NCBI RefSeq assembly: GCF_000701445.1
Contig: NZ_KL370782.1
Span: 1 to 64,000 of the forward strand
From: Brevundimonas bacteroides DSM 4726
Lineage (GTDB): Bacteria > Pseudomonadota > Alphaproteobacteria > Caulobacterales > Caulobacteraceae
Direction: 5' to 3'
DNA: 64,000 nucleotides
Shown here: piece after piece, positions 41,625 through 49,668 of the stretch
Layout: each line of letters starts with the position of its first letter
Position numbering within the stretch: the stretch's first letter is position 1
The notes under the pieces: model-generated
What the model saw: only the letters and a program-made list of their open reading frames with translations
Database searches by the model: none
What the model was told of the DNA's origin: nothing
Program-made: the position numbers and the translations under genes

Positions 41625-42377
41625 GGGGGGCTCCTGTGTGTCTGGCTGGGCGGCAGGAGCCGCCGGGGGGGTTGAGGCGACGGGCGTCGCCGGCGAAGCC
41701 CCGGCGGTTGCCGGTGCTGGGCCTGCAGCCGAGGTGGCCGCAGGCTTGATCGATTGGGGAGGCTTCCAGCCTTTGGCGTTGGCCAGGGCGACGATCCGCT
41801 CGGGCGCGCGGCCATACAGGCTGTAAGCGAAGGCCGTCGGCTCGGCGGCGTTGTCGTTGGCGGTCGCCAGCCGATCCGCGAACCCCTGATCGACGGCTTC
41901 CTGCGCCGTCAGCCAGGTTTCGGCCCTCATGAGCGCGCGCATGGCGTCCGGCTCGCCGCCCGTCTTTTCCGCGTAGGTCGCGGCGTAGGACGTGGCGAGA
42001 CTTTCGAGCATGCGGATCGCCAGCTCATGATCCGACGACGTGCCCCAGGTGATGGTGGCGGGGTCATGGATCATGAACACGGATCCGAGCGCCATCTCGA
42101 CGACGTCGCCGGCGCAGGCGATCAGAGAGGCGGCCGAAGCCGCGATCCCCTCGACGATGACCGTCACCCGGCCCTTGTGCGACGTCAGGGCCGCATGAAT
42201 CGCCGCGCCTTCCGTTGCGATACCGCCGCCCGAGTTCAGGCGAACGACGACGTCTGTTCCCCGGCCGAGCTGGGCCAGCGCTGCGATGACCTGGCCCGAC
42301 GTGAAGCCGTCGCCCCAGAAGTCGTCGCCGACCATGCCGGACAGGATGATCTCCCCGTCCTGGATTTGAACCGCCAT
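41262..42377 (-). CDS. ClpP-like prohead protease with C-terminal scaffold
   Basis: 371 residues. The N-terminal ClpP/crotonase-fold protease shows NSGGGIATEGAAIHAAL, the nucleophile Ser in GIAASAASLIACAGD and the His in MALGSVFMIHDPA. A Pro/Ala-rich linker (210-250) leads to a charged helical C-terminus (252-371) typical of scaffold. This matches the lambda C protease with nested Nu3. A TTG at 41624 with AGGAG six bases upstream could start the free scaffold. Confidence 0.88.
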   Translation of the reverse strand: MAVQIQDGEIILSGMVGDDFWGDGFTSGQVIAALAQLGRGTDVVVRLNSGGGIATEGAAIHAALTSHKGRVTVIVEGIAASAASLIACAGDVVEMALGSVFMIHDPATITWGTSSDHELAIRMLESLATSYAATYAEKTGGEPDAMRALMRAETWLTAQEAVDQGFADRLATANDNAAEPTAFAYSLYGRAPERIVALANAKGWKPPQSIKPAATSAAGPAPATAGASPATPVASTPPAAPAAQPDTQEPPLADLNEDEIRTDERTKAVAAANARVQAILSSDEARGREAMAQHLAFSTAHSAEDAIALLKVAPAGGASEGADPTASFLERKESQGDGLGGPAPKLNDQSKAKASWSKAVASVNKRIPGAR

Positions 42378-42435
42378 GGTTCCTCCGATGAAAAAGGCGA
42401 CCCGGGAGGGCTGCCTTGCAAGGATTGAGAGAGCG

Positions 42436-42702
42436 CTACGCCCCCGGGCCGCGCGGATTGAATCCGGCCCGAACCGCGTATCGAGCCCGGCGACCCTGGC
42501 GACGTTCGCAAGCCGCCTTGAGCTTCTGGATCTCGCGATCGAGCAGCTGCAGGTTTGCGCGCCCGAGTTCGACTTCGCGTTCCCGGAAGCGGACCCTCAC
42601 TTCCGTCTCGCCGGCCAGGAGCTTGAAATAAGCCTCCTGCAGGCGAGGCCAGACAAGGCAGGGATCCGTCAGGTCAAGGCCGTCGAGCAGGGCCATCGTC
42701 AT
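42436..42702 (-). CDS. Head-tail joining protein, lambda gpW-like
   Basis: 88 residues. The sequence WPRLQEAYFKLLAGETEVRVRFREREVELGRANLQLLDREIQKLKAACE has the helix-hairpin-helix pattern of gpW, and the gene lies between terminase/portal and protease, its usual site. The 5' end overlaps the portal gene by 29 bp. The C-terminal basic tail (RRQGRRARYAVRAGF) is also usual. Confidence 0.7.
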   Translation of the reverse strand: MTMALLDGLDLTDPCLVWPRLQEAYFKLLAGETEVRVRFREREVELGRANLQLLDREIQKLKAACERRQGRRARYAVRAGFNPRGPGA

Positions 42703-44296
42703 CCTCCAGGATCTTCGCGGGGTCCGGCGTCGGGATCGAGCCCGGCGGCGGGGCGTAGGGATCCGGGAGCCCCAGCCGTTCGGCCCGGGCCCGGTCCTGG
42801 GCGCGCTGTTGCTGCTCGGCGTCGGCGTCGAGGCCGACTTCGCCTGCGGCCGTCGAAGCCGACATGATCCCCAGATCCTTGACCAGGACCTTGAGGGCCA
42901 TTGCCGTTTTCAGTTCGTCCGGAGACGGCTTGGCCGGGCCTCGCCAAGTCGCCCGGGAGGCAGCCGCGCGTTGCCTGAGGAAGCGGCTGTAACCGCCCGG
43001 GAAAGGCGTCAGCCCCCTTGCGATCCGCTCCTCTAGCCAGGCCTCGAACACCGCCTGCAGGAACGGCCGGGGGATGACCCGGCGACGCCTGACGACGACC
43101 GGCCAGTCGGACGCGATCCCCATCTTGATCGAGGAGAACGTCGCCCCCTGATAGTCGCCGGTGTACTTTTCGTACGACGTGCCGATGCAGCGCGCGATCT
43201 CGCGGTTCAGGTTCTGCGAGAACGGCAGATAGTTTCCGCCAGGCGTCTGCGCAGTCGTGAACTTGAGCTGATCGCCCGGGAACATGGTCGCGATCCGCCC
43301 ATGCGTCCCCAGATCGATCCCGGAAGCCCCGTACCATTCCGCCCGGGAGGCCATGAGGGCGGCCATGCCTCCGGGGCCGGTCGGATCCGCCTGACCGCCG
43401 GAACCGGCCCCGAAGTCGCCCTCTGTCAGGAGGCCCTCAAGCGCTTCGGCCGGAAGCTGGGCGCTTTCGAAGGTGGCGGCGAAGATGGTCTGCAGAAGCG
43501 CCGTCGTCAGTGTGGCGTCGGCCAGTTGGTCGTACTGCCGCGTGACCTTGAGGGCGGGCGCGAACGGCGAGATCCCGCGCGTGGCGTCCGGATCGCCGTC
43601 GAAAACGTGAACGACCAGGGGGCGGCCGTCCAGGTCGCGCGCTGCGACGTCAAGATCCTGATCATAGCCGCCGACCTTCGTCCGGAAGCGATAGCCGATC
43701 GGCTGGCCGTCTCCGTCGAGGAATACGCCTTGATGAAGATCCTGCAGGTCGGACGATTGCTGCGACAGCCGGATCGGCGAGATCAGCTGAACCTTCGTCA
43801 GCATCGTCGCGCCGGGACGTTCCCGAAGCAGGATGCGGCCGACGCCCTCCCCGAAGGGCATGTACCAGCGGACCATGGCGTCAGCCATCGTCGCGAGGGT
43901 GGCCTTGCCGCGGGCGTCGCATTCCTGCGGACTGTTCGCGAAGGCGACGAACTCGCGCTCGACGTCCTCGGACCAGCTGTGCGCGAAGTCCTCGGACCAA
44001 CGCAGGGCGCGATGATCCGGAGCGACGTTGATCGTCAGGCCTTCGGGCCCGTTGATGTCGGCGATCATCTGCTCGATCGCGCCGGTGATCCAGCCGCTGT
44101 TATGCGCGGCGTCGATCGCGCGGGCGGAAACGCCGGTCCAGGCCTCGCGGACGTCGTCGCGAGCCTGACGCAGGGCGGGCCGCCAGCCGCCGAGGACGTT
44201 CGCGCTGTCCGGCCGCATGTAGCGGGCGGTCGGGCGCCGGTCCTGGCGGGCCTGGCTTTCCTTGCTACTGAACAGGCGCTGCAGGCCGCTGAGCAT
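42674..44296 (-). CDS. Portal protein (lambda gpB family)
   Basis: 540 residues. Lambda-family portal hallmarks: RDDVREAWTGVSARAIDAAHNSGWITGAIEQMIADINGPEGLTIN, then VQLISPIRLSQ and the C-terminal NREIARCIGTSYEKYTGDYQGATFSSIKMG. It forms the dodecameric DNA gate at one capsid vertex. The C-terminus is Asp/Pro-rich. It follows the terminase by 3 bp. Confidence 0.93.
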   Translation of the reverse strand: MLSGLQRLFSSKESQARQDRRPTARYMRPDSANVLGGWRPALRQARDDVREAWTGVSARAIDAAHNSGWITGAIEQMIADINGPEGLTINVAPDHRALRWSEDFAHSWSEDVEREFVAFANSPQECDARGKATLATMADAMVRWYMPFGEGVGRILLRERPGATMLTKVQLISPIRLSQQSSDLQDLHQGVFLDGDGQPIGYRFRTKVGGYDQDLDVAARDLDGRPLVVHVFDGDPDATRGISPFAPALKVTRQYDQLADATLTTALLQTIFAATFESAQLPAEALEGLLTEGDFGAGSGGQADPTGPGGMAALMASRAEWYGASGIDLGTHGRIATMFPGDQLKFTTAQTPGGNYLPFSQNLNREIARCIGTSYEKYTGDYQGATFSSIKMGIASDWPVVVRRRRVIPRPFLQAVFEAWLEERIARGLTPFPGGYSRFLRQRAAASRATWRGPAKPSPDELKTAMALKVLVKDLGIMSASTAAGEVGLDADAEQQQRAQDRARAERLGLPDPYAPPPGSIPTPDPAKILEDDDGPARRP

Positions 44297-44299
44297 GAC

Positions 44300-46297
44300 T
44301 TACCTCCTGTTCAGGCGGGCTGCGATCTCGGCCAGGGTCGGCCGGGGCTTGCGGGCGGCGGCGGTGCGAACCGGGTTCGTATCCGGACGATCCGGCTGGG
44401 CGGGGCCAGGCCCCGGATCCGTCGGATTGTCGAGAACCGTCGCCGGCTGGTTCATGAGATCTTCCAGGTCGAGCTGGAGATCCTCGGGCGGGGTTTCGCG
44501 CTCCTCCTCCAGTCGCGACCAGGTCGCGTCGGGAAGGGTGCGGATCCCCAGACGGATCGCGGCGGCCTCGGCCTGCAGGTGCGTGTCGAGGCCTTCGTTC
44601 GCCTGGGCCGCGTCCTTGACCCATTGGTACACGGTGAAGCCCTGACGATTGCGCTTAGGCTTCCGACGCTCGGACGTCAGCTGGCGGAAGTAATCGTCCT
44701 CCAAACCCTCGGGCAGGCCGACATAACCCCGCTCCAGCGGATCCGCCTTCGCGAGATTGCGATACAGCGCCATCTTCAGGACGGACGTCGCGAAGTTATA
44801 GAACCGACGCGAGTATCGAAGCAGCTTGCCCTGGCGGTTGCGTTCCCGCTTCACCCTGGCGAACAGCGGAGCGGTTTCAGCGCCGACGCCGCGGACCATG
44901 ATCACGCGTGTCGCCGGGTGCCGCTTGGCCCAGCTCCAGACGTCCTCGGTCCAGGCGTTGCCGTCGATCGCGGCCAGGTCGATCCCGATCCGCCGACCGA
45001 CGAAGTTCGGCCAGCGCTGCTGCAGGAGATCGTCCAGCTTGGCGCGGCATTCTTCGTCGCTGATATGCTTCGGGATCACGCCGTAAGCGATCACCCAACG
45101 GCGAAGGTCACGGCCCCAGCCGACCAACTGCCATTCGACGCGGTCGTCCTGACAGTCGATCCCGAGCGTGATCAGGAGCGCGCCCGACGGGATCTGGCCC
45201 ACCTTGTAAGAGCTTTCGGCCGCTCGATCGCGCAGCGTTTCCCAGGCGACCGCTTCGCCGGCCGCCTCATAGGCCAGCCCGCAGGTGTCGTTCAGGAAGG
45301 TCTGCTCGGCCGCCGGATCACCCTTGGCCGCCAGCCATTCCTGGGCGATCCGCGCGAACGACTGCAGGACGCTGTAAGCCGACCAGATCCAGAAGCTGCG
45401 ATGATGCGCCTTCGCCTTAGCGTTTCGGGCCGTCCAGCGCAGGCGTTTCTTGATCTCGGCGCGGTGATGCTCCCGGATCTCGCATCCGCACTCGACGCAG
45501 GTGAAATGCGGGTCCTCGGGGTCCGCCTCGATCGTCGCCCGCATGTTCTCCCATTCCAGAACCTGGAATGCGTCGCAGTGGGGACAGGGAACTTCGGGGA
45601 CTTCCTGCGATCCAGCTATGAAAGAGCGGGTGATCCGACAGCCCGGCAGGACAAGCGGCGTCGAGATCTTGAGGATCTTCGCGAACTCGAATGCGCGTGA
45701 CCGGCTGTCGGCCTGGCGCTCCGGATCGCCGGCGGTGTTCATCTCCCATTTCGCCAGATCGTCCTGGACCTGGCGACGCATGCTGACTTGCGACAGCGAG
45801 GCGGGCGAGTTCGCGCCCGAGATCTGGATCGAGCCTCGCCCGTCCGCCCGTTCCTTGAACATGACGGAGTCGGCGCTGTCGCGGGACCGCTCTGGGAACA
45901 GCCGCGCCAGAGCGGCCGTACCGCGCAGCATCGGCTTGAGTTTCAGCCTGGACCAGCGCCGCCCGTTGTCGTCGGTCGGATGCGTGTACAGGAAGTCGCA
46001 GGGATCCATATGGAGCGATCCCAGCGTGAAGATGTTCGCCAGGATCGTTCCGCCCAGCTGGGCGGACTTGGACAGCGTCACAACGCGGCAAGGATCGTCC
46101 GGACTGGCGGCCCGCAGGATCTCGTCGAACTCGGGAAAAAGCTCCGGATTGTACGGCCCTGGGATCGGGCTTTCCCGATCACTGAACTTGATGTTGTCGA
46201 TCGCCCAGGCGCGATAATCGACAGGCGGCGGCGGCTCCAGAACTTCGGCGACAGCCTCGGCGACCATGCGTTCCGGGTTCATGAGGTGGATCGACAT
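44300..46297 (-). CDS. Terminase large subunit (lambda gpA family)
   Basis: 665 residues, close to lambda gpA (641). The ATPase region is VTLSKSAQLGGTILANIFTLG, with a nuclease domain toward the C-terminus. Two CxxC pairs (CPHCDAF...CVECGCEI) as in other GpA proteins probably bind zinc. It packages DNA through the portal and cuts at cos. The C-terminal end (about residues 635-665) is basic and proline-rich and contains palindrome copy 5. Confidence 0.94.
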   Translation of the reverse strand: MSIHLMNPERMVAEAVAEVLEPPPPVDYRAWAIDNIKFSDRESPIPGPYNPELFPEFDEILRAASPDDPCRVVTLSKSAQLGGTILANIFTLGSLHMDPCDFLYTHPTDDNGRRWSRLKLKPMLRGTAALARLFPERSRDSADSVMFKERADGRGSIQISGANSPASLSQVSMRRQVQDDLAKWEMNTAGDPERQADSRSRAFEFAKILKISTPLVLPGCRITRSFIAGSQEVPEVPCPHCDAFQVLEWENMRATIEADPEDPHFTCVECGCEIREHHRAEIKKRLRWTARNAKAKAHHRSFWIWSAYSVLQSFARIAQEWLAAKGDPAAEQTFLNDTCGLAYEAAGEAVAWETLRDRAAESSYKVGQIPSGALLITLGIDCQDDRVEWQLVGWGRDLRRWVIAYGVIPKHISDEECRAKLDDLLQQRWPNFVGRRIGIDLAAIDGNAWTEDVWSWAKRHPATRVIMVRGVGAETAPLFARVKRERNRQGKLLRYSRRFYNFATSVLKMALYRNLAKADPLERGYVGLPEGLEDDYFRQLTSERRKPKRNRQGFTVYQWVKDAAQANEGLDTHLQAEAAAIRLGIRTLPDATWSRLEEERETPPEDLQLDLEDLMNQPATVLDNPTDPGPGPAQPDRPDTNPVRTAAARKPRPTLAEIAARLNRR
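44364..44382. repeat. Dispersed palindrome, copy 5 (one substitution in the core)
   Basis: gTGCGAACCGGGTTCGtAt: the core has one change (A instead of C in the right arm region, giving TTCGTA) and the outer A is G. It lies inside the terminase gene near its 3' end, encoding NPVRT. Confidence 0.8.
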
Positions 46298-46300
46298 TCG

Positions 46301-47053
46301 TCAGCCCTCCTCGCCCTGCGTCGCCTCCTCGGCCAGGTCCGCAGATCCGTCGTCAATTATCAGGAGCGGAAGCTCCTCGGCCTTCTGCCTGGCGGCGGCG
46401 GCGGCCCTCGACCTGAGGGCGCGGAACTCCTGTCGCAGGACGTGCGCGAGATCCCGCTGCGGGATCTCGAAATGCGTCGCCAGCGCCTGCGCCAGATCGG
46501 CGACCGCGCCGTCGAACACGTTGAGCATGCTCTGAGCAACGCCAAGGAGGGCGACCCTTGAATGATCAGCCCGGACGTACACGCCGCGGCGCGCGAGATC
46601 GTCCTCCAGCGCTTGCCGCTCCCGCCGCTCGGCGTCGTTCAGCTTGAGCTGTTTCAGGCGGTCCGCGACCGGATCCGAAGGCCCGGGCGAGGGCTGCGTC
46701 GGCGACGGTTGGCGCAAGCCGTCCTCGGCCCCGGCCAGCCGCGGCGCGTCGTCTGCGACGCGGTCAGTCAGCTGGGCGTCGGCGACCAATGACAACGCGC
46801 CGTCCAGGCGCGTTGTCAGGCCGTTTCCGAGGCGCTGGCCCAGATCTGTCCGCTCGCGCAGCTGGGCGCGCGCCGTCTCGATCCGGATTTTTGCGCTGCG
46901 CCCCTCGCCGACCAGGGCCTCGGGCCCGATCTTACCTTCCGCGATCATTTGCGAAACGCGGCCGGGCGAGACGCCGATCAGCTCGGCGAACTGGCCTTTG
47001 GTTACGATCGGATCCGCGACAGGCTGGGCCAGGAGGACGGCTTCGGCGGTCAT
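46301..47053 (-). CDS. Terminase small subunit (Nu1-like DNA-binding protein)
   Basis: 250 residues. The N-terminal winged-HTH-like segment TKGQFAELIGVSPGRVSQMIAEGKIGPEALVGEGRSAKI matches Nu1/packaging-type HTH proteins. A Pro/Ser-rich linker (SPTQPSPGPSDPV) and a helical C-terminus follow, the latter probably for gpA binding. It would recognise cos. Position immediately upstream of gpA is standard. It ends 3 bp before the gpA start. Confidence 0.8.
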   Translation of the reverse strand: MTAEAVLLAQPVADPIVTKGQFAELIGVSPGRVSQMIAEGKIGPEALVGEGRSAKIRIETARAQLRERTDLGQRLGNGLTTRLDGALSLVADAQLTDRVADDAPRLAGAEDGLRQPSPTQPSPGPSDPVADRLKQLKLNDAERRERQALEDDLARRGVYVRADHSRVALLGVAQSMLNVFDGAVADLAQALATHFEIPQRDLAHVLRQEFRALRSRAAAAARQKAEELPLLIIDDGSADLAEEATQGEEG

Positions 47054-47370
47054 GCGAAGCCCTCCTCTTTAGCCGGGGCTTTAGCTGTTTAGGCTCTGAT
47101 TTTAGACTGCAACTGGCCAAGACCCGGACCGCAGCGGCGCCGCATACAAAACCGCCCCAGGGAGGACCCGCGATAGGGGGGGTGGTCGGCGCGGTCTAGG
47201 GAGAGCATGCGGGGCGGGGGGCAGACCCCGCTCTGCGGTTTCATTGCGCGCCCTTTAGCGACGCGCTCACCCGCGAAGATCAGCTGACGACCAGGCTCGC
47301 GCCGCGATACTCGCGCGCAGATCCTGGCCGTCAGCGCTCAGCTCCCCCGAAGGGACGGGGAGCGAGGCTG
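47054..47370. other. Intergenic region upstream of the terminase genes; candidate cos
   Basis: 317 bp with no credible gene. It lies just upstream of the Nu1-like gene, where lambda has cos. It is very GC-rich, with runs such as atgcggggcggggggcagac near 47208-47227 next to its inverted counterpart accccgctctgcgg. A hairpin at 47341-47363 ends the gene at 47371. I cannot fix the nicking site from sequence. Confidence 0.4.
47341..47363 (-). terminator. Weak hairpin downstream of the gpZ-like gene
   Basis: GCTCCCC (47341-47347) pairs with GGGGAGC (47357-47363) around a 9-nt loop, directly after the stop codon at 47371. No T-run follows on the minus strand, so termination would be partial or rho-assisted. 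Confidence 0.35.
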
Positions 47371-47964
47371 TCAGCCGAGCCGGGACAGCTCCCGGTCCAG
47401 CTCATGCGAAATGTCATCTCCCAGCCGGGCGTTCGCCGTGTCGAACACGTCGACGATCCGATCCTCGACCAGCTCTTTCGGGAGGGCCGGGCCCCATACC
47501 GTTTTGATCGGGAGCCTGGCGGCGCTAGTGCGGACGAACACGTTCCCCCGCATCCCGCCCTTCGTCAGGTCGACGCGGTCCGGCCAGCGGCCGCCGCGCA
47601 TGAACGCCCCTTCGAAGCGCTGGAACCGGCCCCAGACCTTGGCCCGGACGCCGAACTTGAACTCGGCCCGTGTAAAGAACCGAAGCGGCAAGGCCGAGCC
47701 CGTCGCCATGATCGTGTACTTGAGCTTCCCCGATCCGCTTTCGTCGCCTCCCCAGGCGCGCTGCGCGACGACCTGGCTGCGAACGACCGCCATAGGCGCG
47801 GACGTCGACCGGACCAGCTCGCGCCGGACCTTCGTCAGCGTCGGATTGCCTGCGCGGTTCAGCGCCCGAGCCATGACCTTGCGGGCGCGCCCCTCGCCCA
47901 GAGCGCCCAGGCCGTTCGCGAAGCGAGCGAGAACCTGGTCGTTTTCCCTCAGCCGGACTTCCAT
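47371..47964 (-). CDS. Prophage minor tail protein Z-like
   Basis: 197 residues. The N-terminal half (GEGRARKVMARALNRAGNPTLTKVRRELVRSTSAPMAVVRSQV) is the recognisable part of the GPZ minor-tail family, which has been related to tail completion or neck functions. It is placed upstream of the terminase, separate from the other tail genes, as if it were the first late gene. Confidence 0.7.
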   Translation of the reverse strand: MEVRLRENDQVLARFANGLGALGEGRARKVMARALNRAGNPTLTKVRRELVRSTSAPMAVVRSQVVAQRAWGGDESGSGKLKYTIMATGSALPLRFFTRAEFKFGVRAKVWGRFQRFEGAFMRGGRWPDRVDLTKGGMRGNVFVRTSAARLPIKTVWGPALPKELVEDRIVDVFDTANARLGDDISHELDRELSRLG

Positions 47965-48207
47965 TGGGATCGCTCCTGGAACCGGAGCGGCGCGCAGCGG
48001 TTAACCACGCGCCGCCGTCGGTGACACGACTTCGACCCTTTGGAGAAGGGGTGGGCGTTCTGGACCACTAGGCCCAATCATCGTCCGGAGTAGCGGACAC
48101 GAAAAACCCGCCTCGGGATCCCCGGGCGGGCTCTGTCGCTTTTTCTGGCGATGACTGAATAGGGCCTCGATTCGGCCCCCTCCTCAAGTCCGATTTGAGC
48201 GTCCTGT
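47965..48207. other. Boundary gap between early and late operons
   Basis: 243 bp without a gene. It holds the terminator at 48102-48130, which ends the early minus-strand transcript, and must also hold the promoter for the late gene at 47964. A tRNA-like stretch (about 48010-48090) was examined and rejected. Confidence 0.5.
48102..48130 (-). terminator. Intrinsic terminator after the 390-residue early gene
   Basis: On the minus strand CCCGCC-cggggatcccga-GGCGGG is followed by TTTTT (plus-strand aaaaa at 48102-48106). It lies 78 bp downstream of the stop at 48208 and separates early from late transcription. A phage antitermination or new late promoter is implied. Confidence 0.8.
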
Positions 48208-49380
48208 TTAGGTCGCTGCGGATCTCTTTAGCCCCGCGTGAACCGGCTTCGACAGCACGTCGAGCGCGGCCTCGGCCGCCCGGATCAGGGCCTTCGTGTC
48301 AGCCTCCCGGGCATTGCCGCTCCCGCCGAGCGACCGGATCGTCCGCCCCTCGCCCGCGACCGCGCGCAGGACCCGCAGCTCGCGCGGACCCTTGCCGGCG
48401 ACGGCCAGTTCGATCTGGCGCAGGCGGGCGAGGACATAGGCCCGCTGCAGCTCGGCCGCTGATCGTGCGGCCAGGCCCGAGGCGAACCGGCGGCTAGGCG
48501 AAACTCCGAGCGGGTTCAGGTTGGCGACCCGCAGATCGGCCGCCGCCATTTCGAACGCGATCCGATAGCTGCGCAGGGCGCTGTATTGGCTGGTCGACAG
48601 CTTCCCCGTCTCGAACAGGGTCGCGAGGCCGTCGCGGCTGGAGATCCGGATCGGCTTGTACACTTCGCCGCCGTCGACGCGCCCCTCCAGATCGGCCGCC
48701 GCGACCTTGCCGAGCTGCTCGCCGCGCTGCTCGGCCATGGTCGCCGTCTCGACGACCGCCCGCTCGGACCATGCGGCCTCCAGCTGTTCACGACGCAGGC
48801 GATCCGCCTCGGCCGAGCGCTCCCGGACCAGGCCGAGCGCTTCCCAGGTCGCCGTGCGAGCCCGGTTCGCATCGTCCAGCATCTGGGCCGGGATCTCCTC
48901 GCCCTGCTTGCGCAGCTGGGCGATCGCCGCGCTCAGTCGCTTGGCTTCGACGCGGGCGGCGCGCAGGCGGACGGTCGCCTCCTCGACGCTCGCCAGCGCC
49001 TTGCGGACCGGCTTCGACAGCTCCGGGGCGGCAACGTCCCGGTTCGCCTGAACGACCTTGCGGCGAGCCTGTCCGGCCTGGCGACGCCGGGCCTCGCGCT
49101 GGGCCCGGGCGACGGCCGTCGCCGCCAGCTCGACGCCGGCGACGTGCATCTCGCCGCTGACGCCCAGCTCGCGCTGAACATGGGCGACGATCGCCTCGGC
49201 GACGGCGCGGCGGCCGATCCCGGCGAGGCGGGCCGCGCTGTTCAGAGCCGCGACCTGGGCCCCGGACAGGATCGAGGGAAGCGGCTGGACGAAGGCGACC
49301 CCGCCGATCGACAGCACCTGGAACGCGCCCTTGGCGCTGGTCCCCAGGTTTTGGAAAGAGTTTTTATCTTGATTGATCAT
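48208..49380 (-). CDS. Phage protein of unknown function with long helical/coiled-coil region
   Basis: 390 residues. The N-terminus starts MINQDKNSFQNLGTSAKGAFQVLSIGG. Residues about 85-220 are charged and helical with several coiled-coil-like heptads (ARAQREARRRQAGQARRKV; EATVRLRAARVEAKRLSAAI). The later SSRDGLATLFETGKLSTSQYSALRSYRIAFE recalls the DUF6456-like segments of alphaproteobacterial phage regulators, but this is weak. It is the last gene before the early/late boundary, where a late-gene activator would be expected. It contains palindrome copy 6. Confidence 0.6.
   Translation of the reverse strand: MINQDKNSFQNLGTSAKGAFQVLSIGGVAFVQPLPSILSGAQVAALNSAARLAGIGRRAVAEAIVAHVQRELGVSGEMHVAGVELAATAVARAQREARRRQAGQARRKVVQANRDVAAPELSKPVRKALASVEEATVRLRAARVEAKRLSAAIAQLRKQGEEIPAQMLDDANRARTATWEALGLVRERSAEADRLRREQLEAAWSERAVVETATMAEQRGEQLGKVAAADLEGRVDGGEVYKPIRISSRDGLATLFETGKLSTSQYSALRSYRIAFEMAAADLRVANLNPLGVSPSRRFASGLAARSAAELQRAYVLARLRQIELAVAGKGPRELRVLRAVAGEGRTIRSLGGSGNAREADTKALIRAAEAALDVLSKPVHAGLKRSAAT
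48854..48872. repeat. Dispersed palindrome, copy 6 (one core substitution)
   Basis: gTGCGAgCCCGGTTCGCAT: central C, one core substitution (A to G in the left arm) and the outer A replaced by G. Located inside the 390-residue gene, encoding ANRART. Confidence 0.8.
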
Positions 49381-49430
49381 TTCTCAGATCCCGAAGGGAA
49401 AGGCAGAGCCGAAGGCAGGGAAGCAGGGGA

Positions 49431-49668
49431 CGGACGGACGGACAGCACACAGGACAGGCGTGTCTCGCATGGGCGCAGCGGGCACATAGCGGCTAAGGCG
49501 GGAGGATCGTCCGTATCGTCCGTTCCGTCCGTTTCCCCAGCCAGATCAGGGGCTTGAGGGACGGACGATCCGGCGGCGACGGACGATCGATCGTCCGTTT
49601 TCGCGGCTCGGGCCGCCGCCTCCCCTTGCCGGGCGCGGCGGCATCGTCCGTTCGTCCGTTATCGTCCG
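49431..49668. repeat. Iteron-like CGTCCG cluster, candidate replication origin
   Basis: Eleven copies of CGTCCG/CGGACG in 238 bp: CGGACG at 49431 and 49435; CGTCCG at 49508, 49517, 49526 (exact 9-bp period, each preceded by AT or TTC-like bases); CGGACG at 49562 and 49580 with CGTCCG at 49592 forming GACGGACGATCGATCGTCCGT, a palindromic pair; CGTCCG at 49645, 49653, 49663. They lie just downstream of the helicase gene. Iteron arrays next to replication genes commonly mark origins. This is unproven. Confidence 0.6.

Noticed and set aside
43301-45700. A 799-codon plus-strand open frame opposite portal and terminase
   Set aside because: Antisense shadow of two genes with clear phage signatures; it also spans their junction.
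48010-48090. Minus-strand tRNA-like sequence (GGGCCTAGTGGTCCAGAACGCC, then CCCTTCTCCAAAGGG and a TCGAAGTC stretch)
   Set aside because: The anticodon stem cannot form with a 7-nt loop, no T-stem pairs, and the acceptor strands do not match. It may be a decayed tRNA but not a gene.
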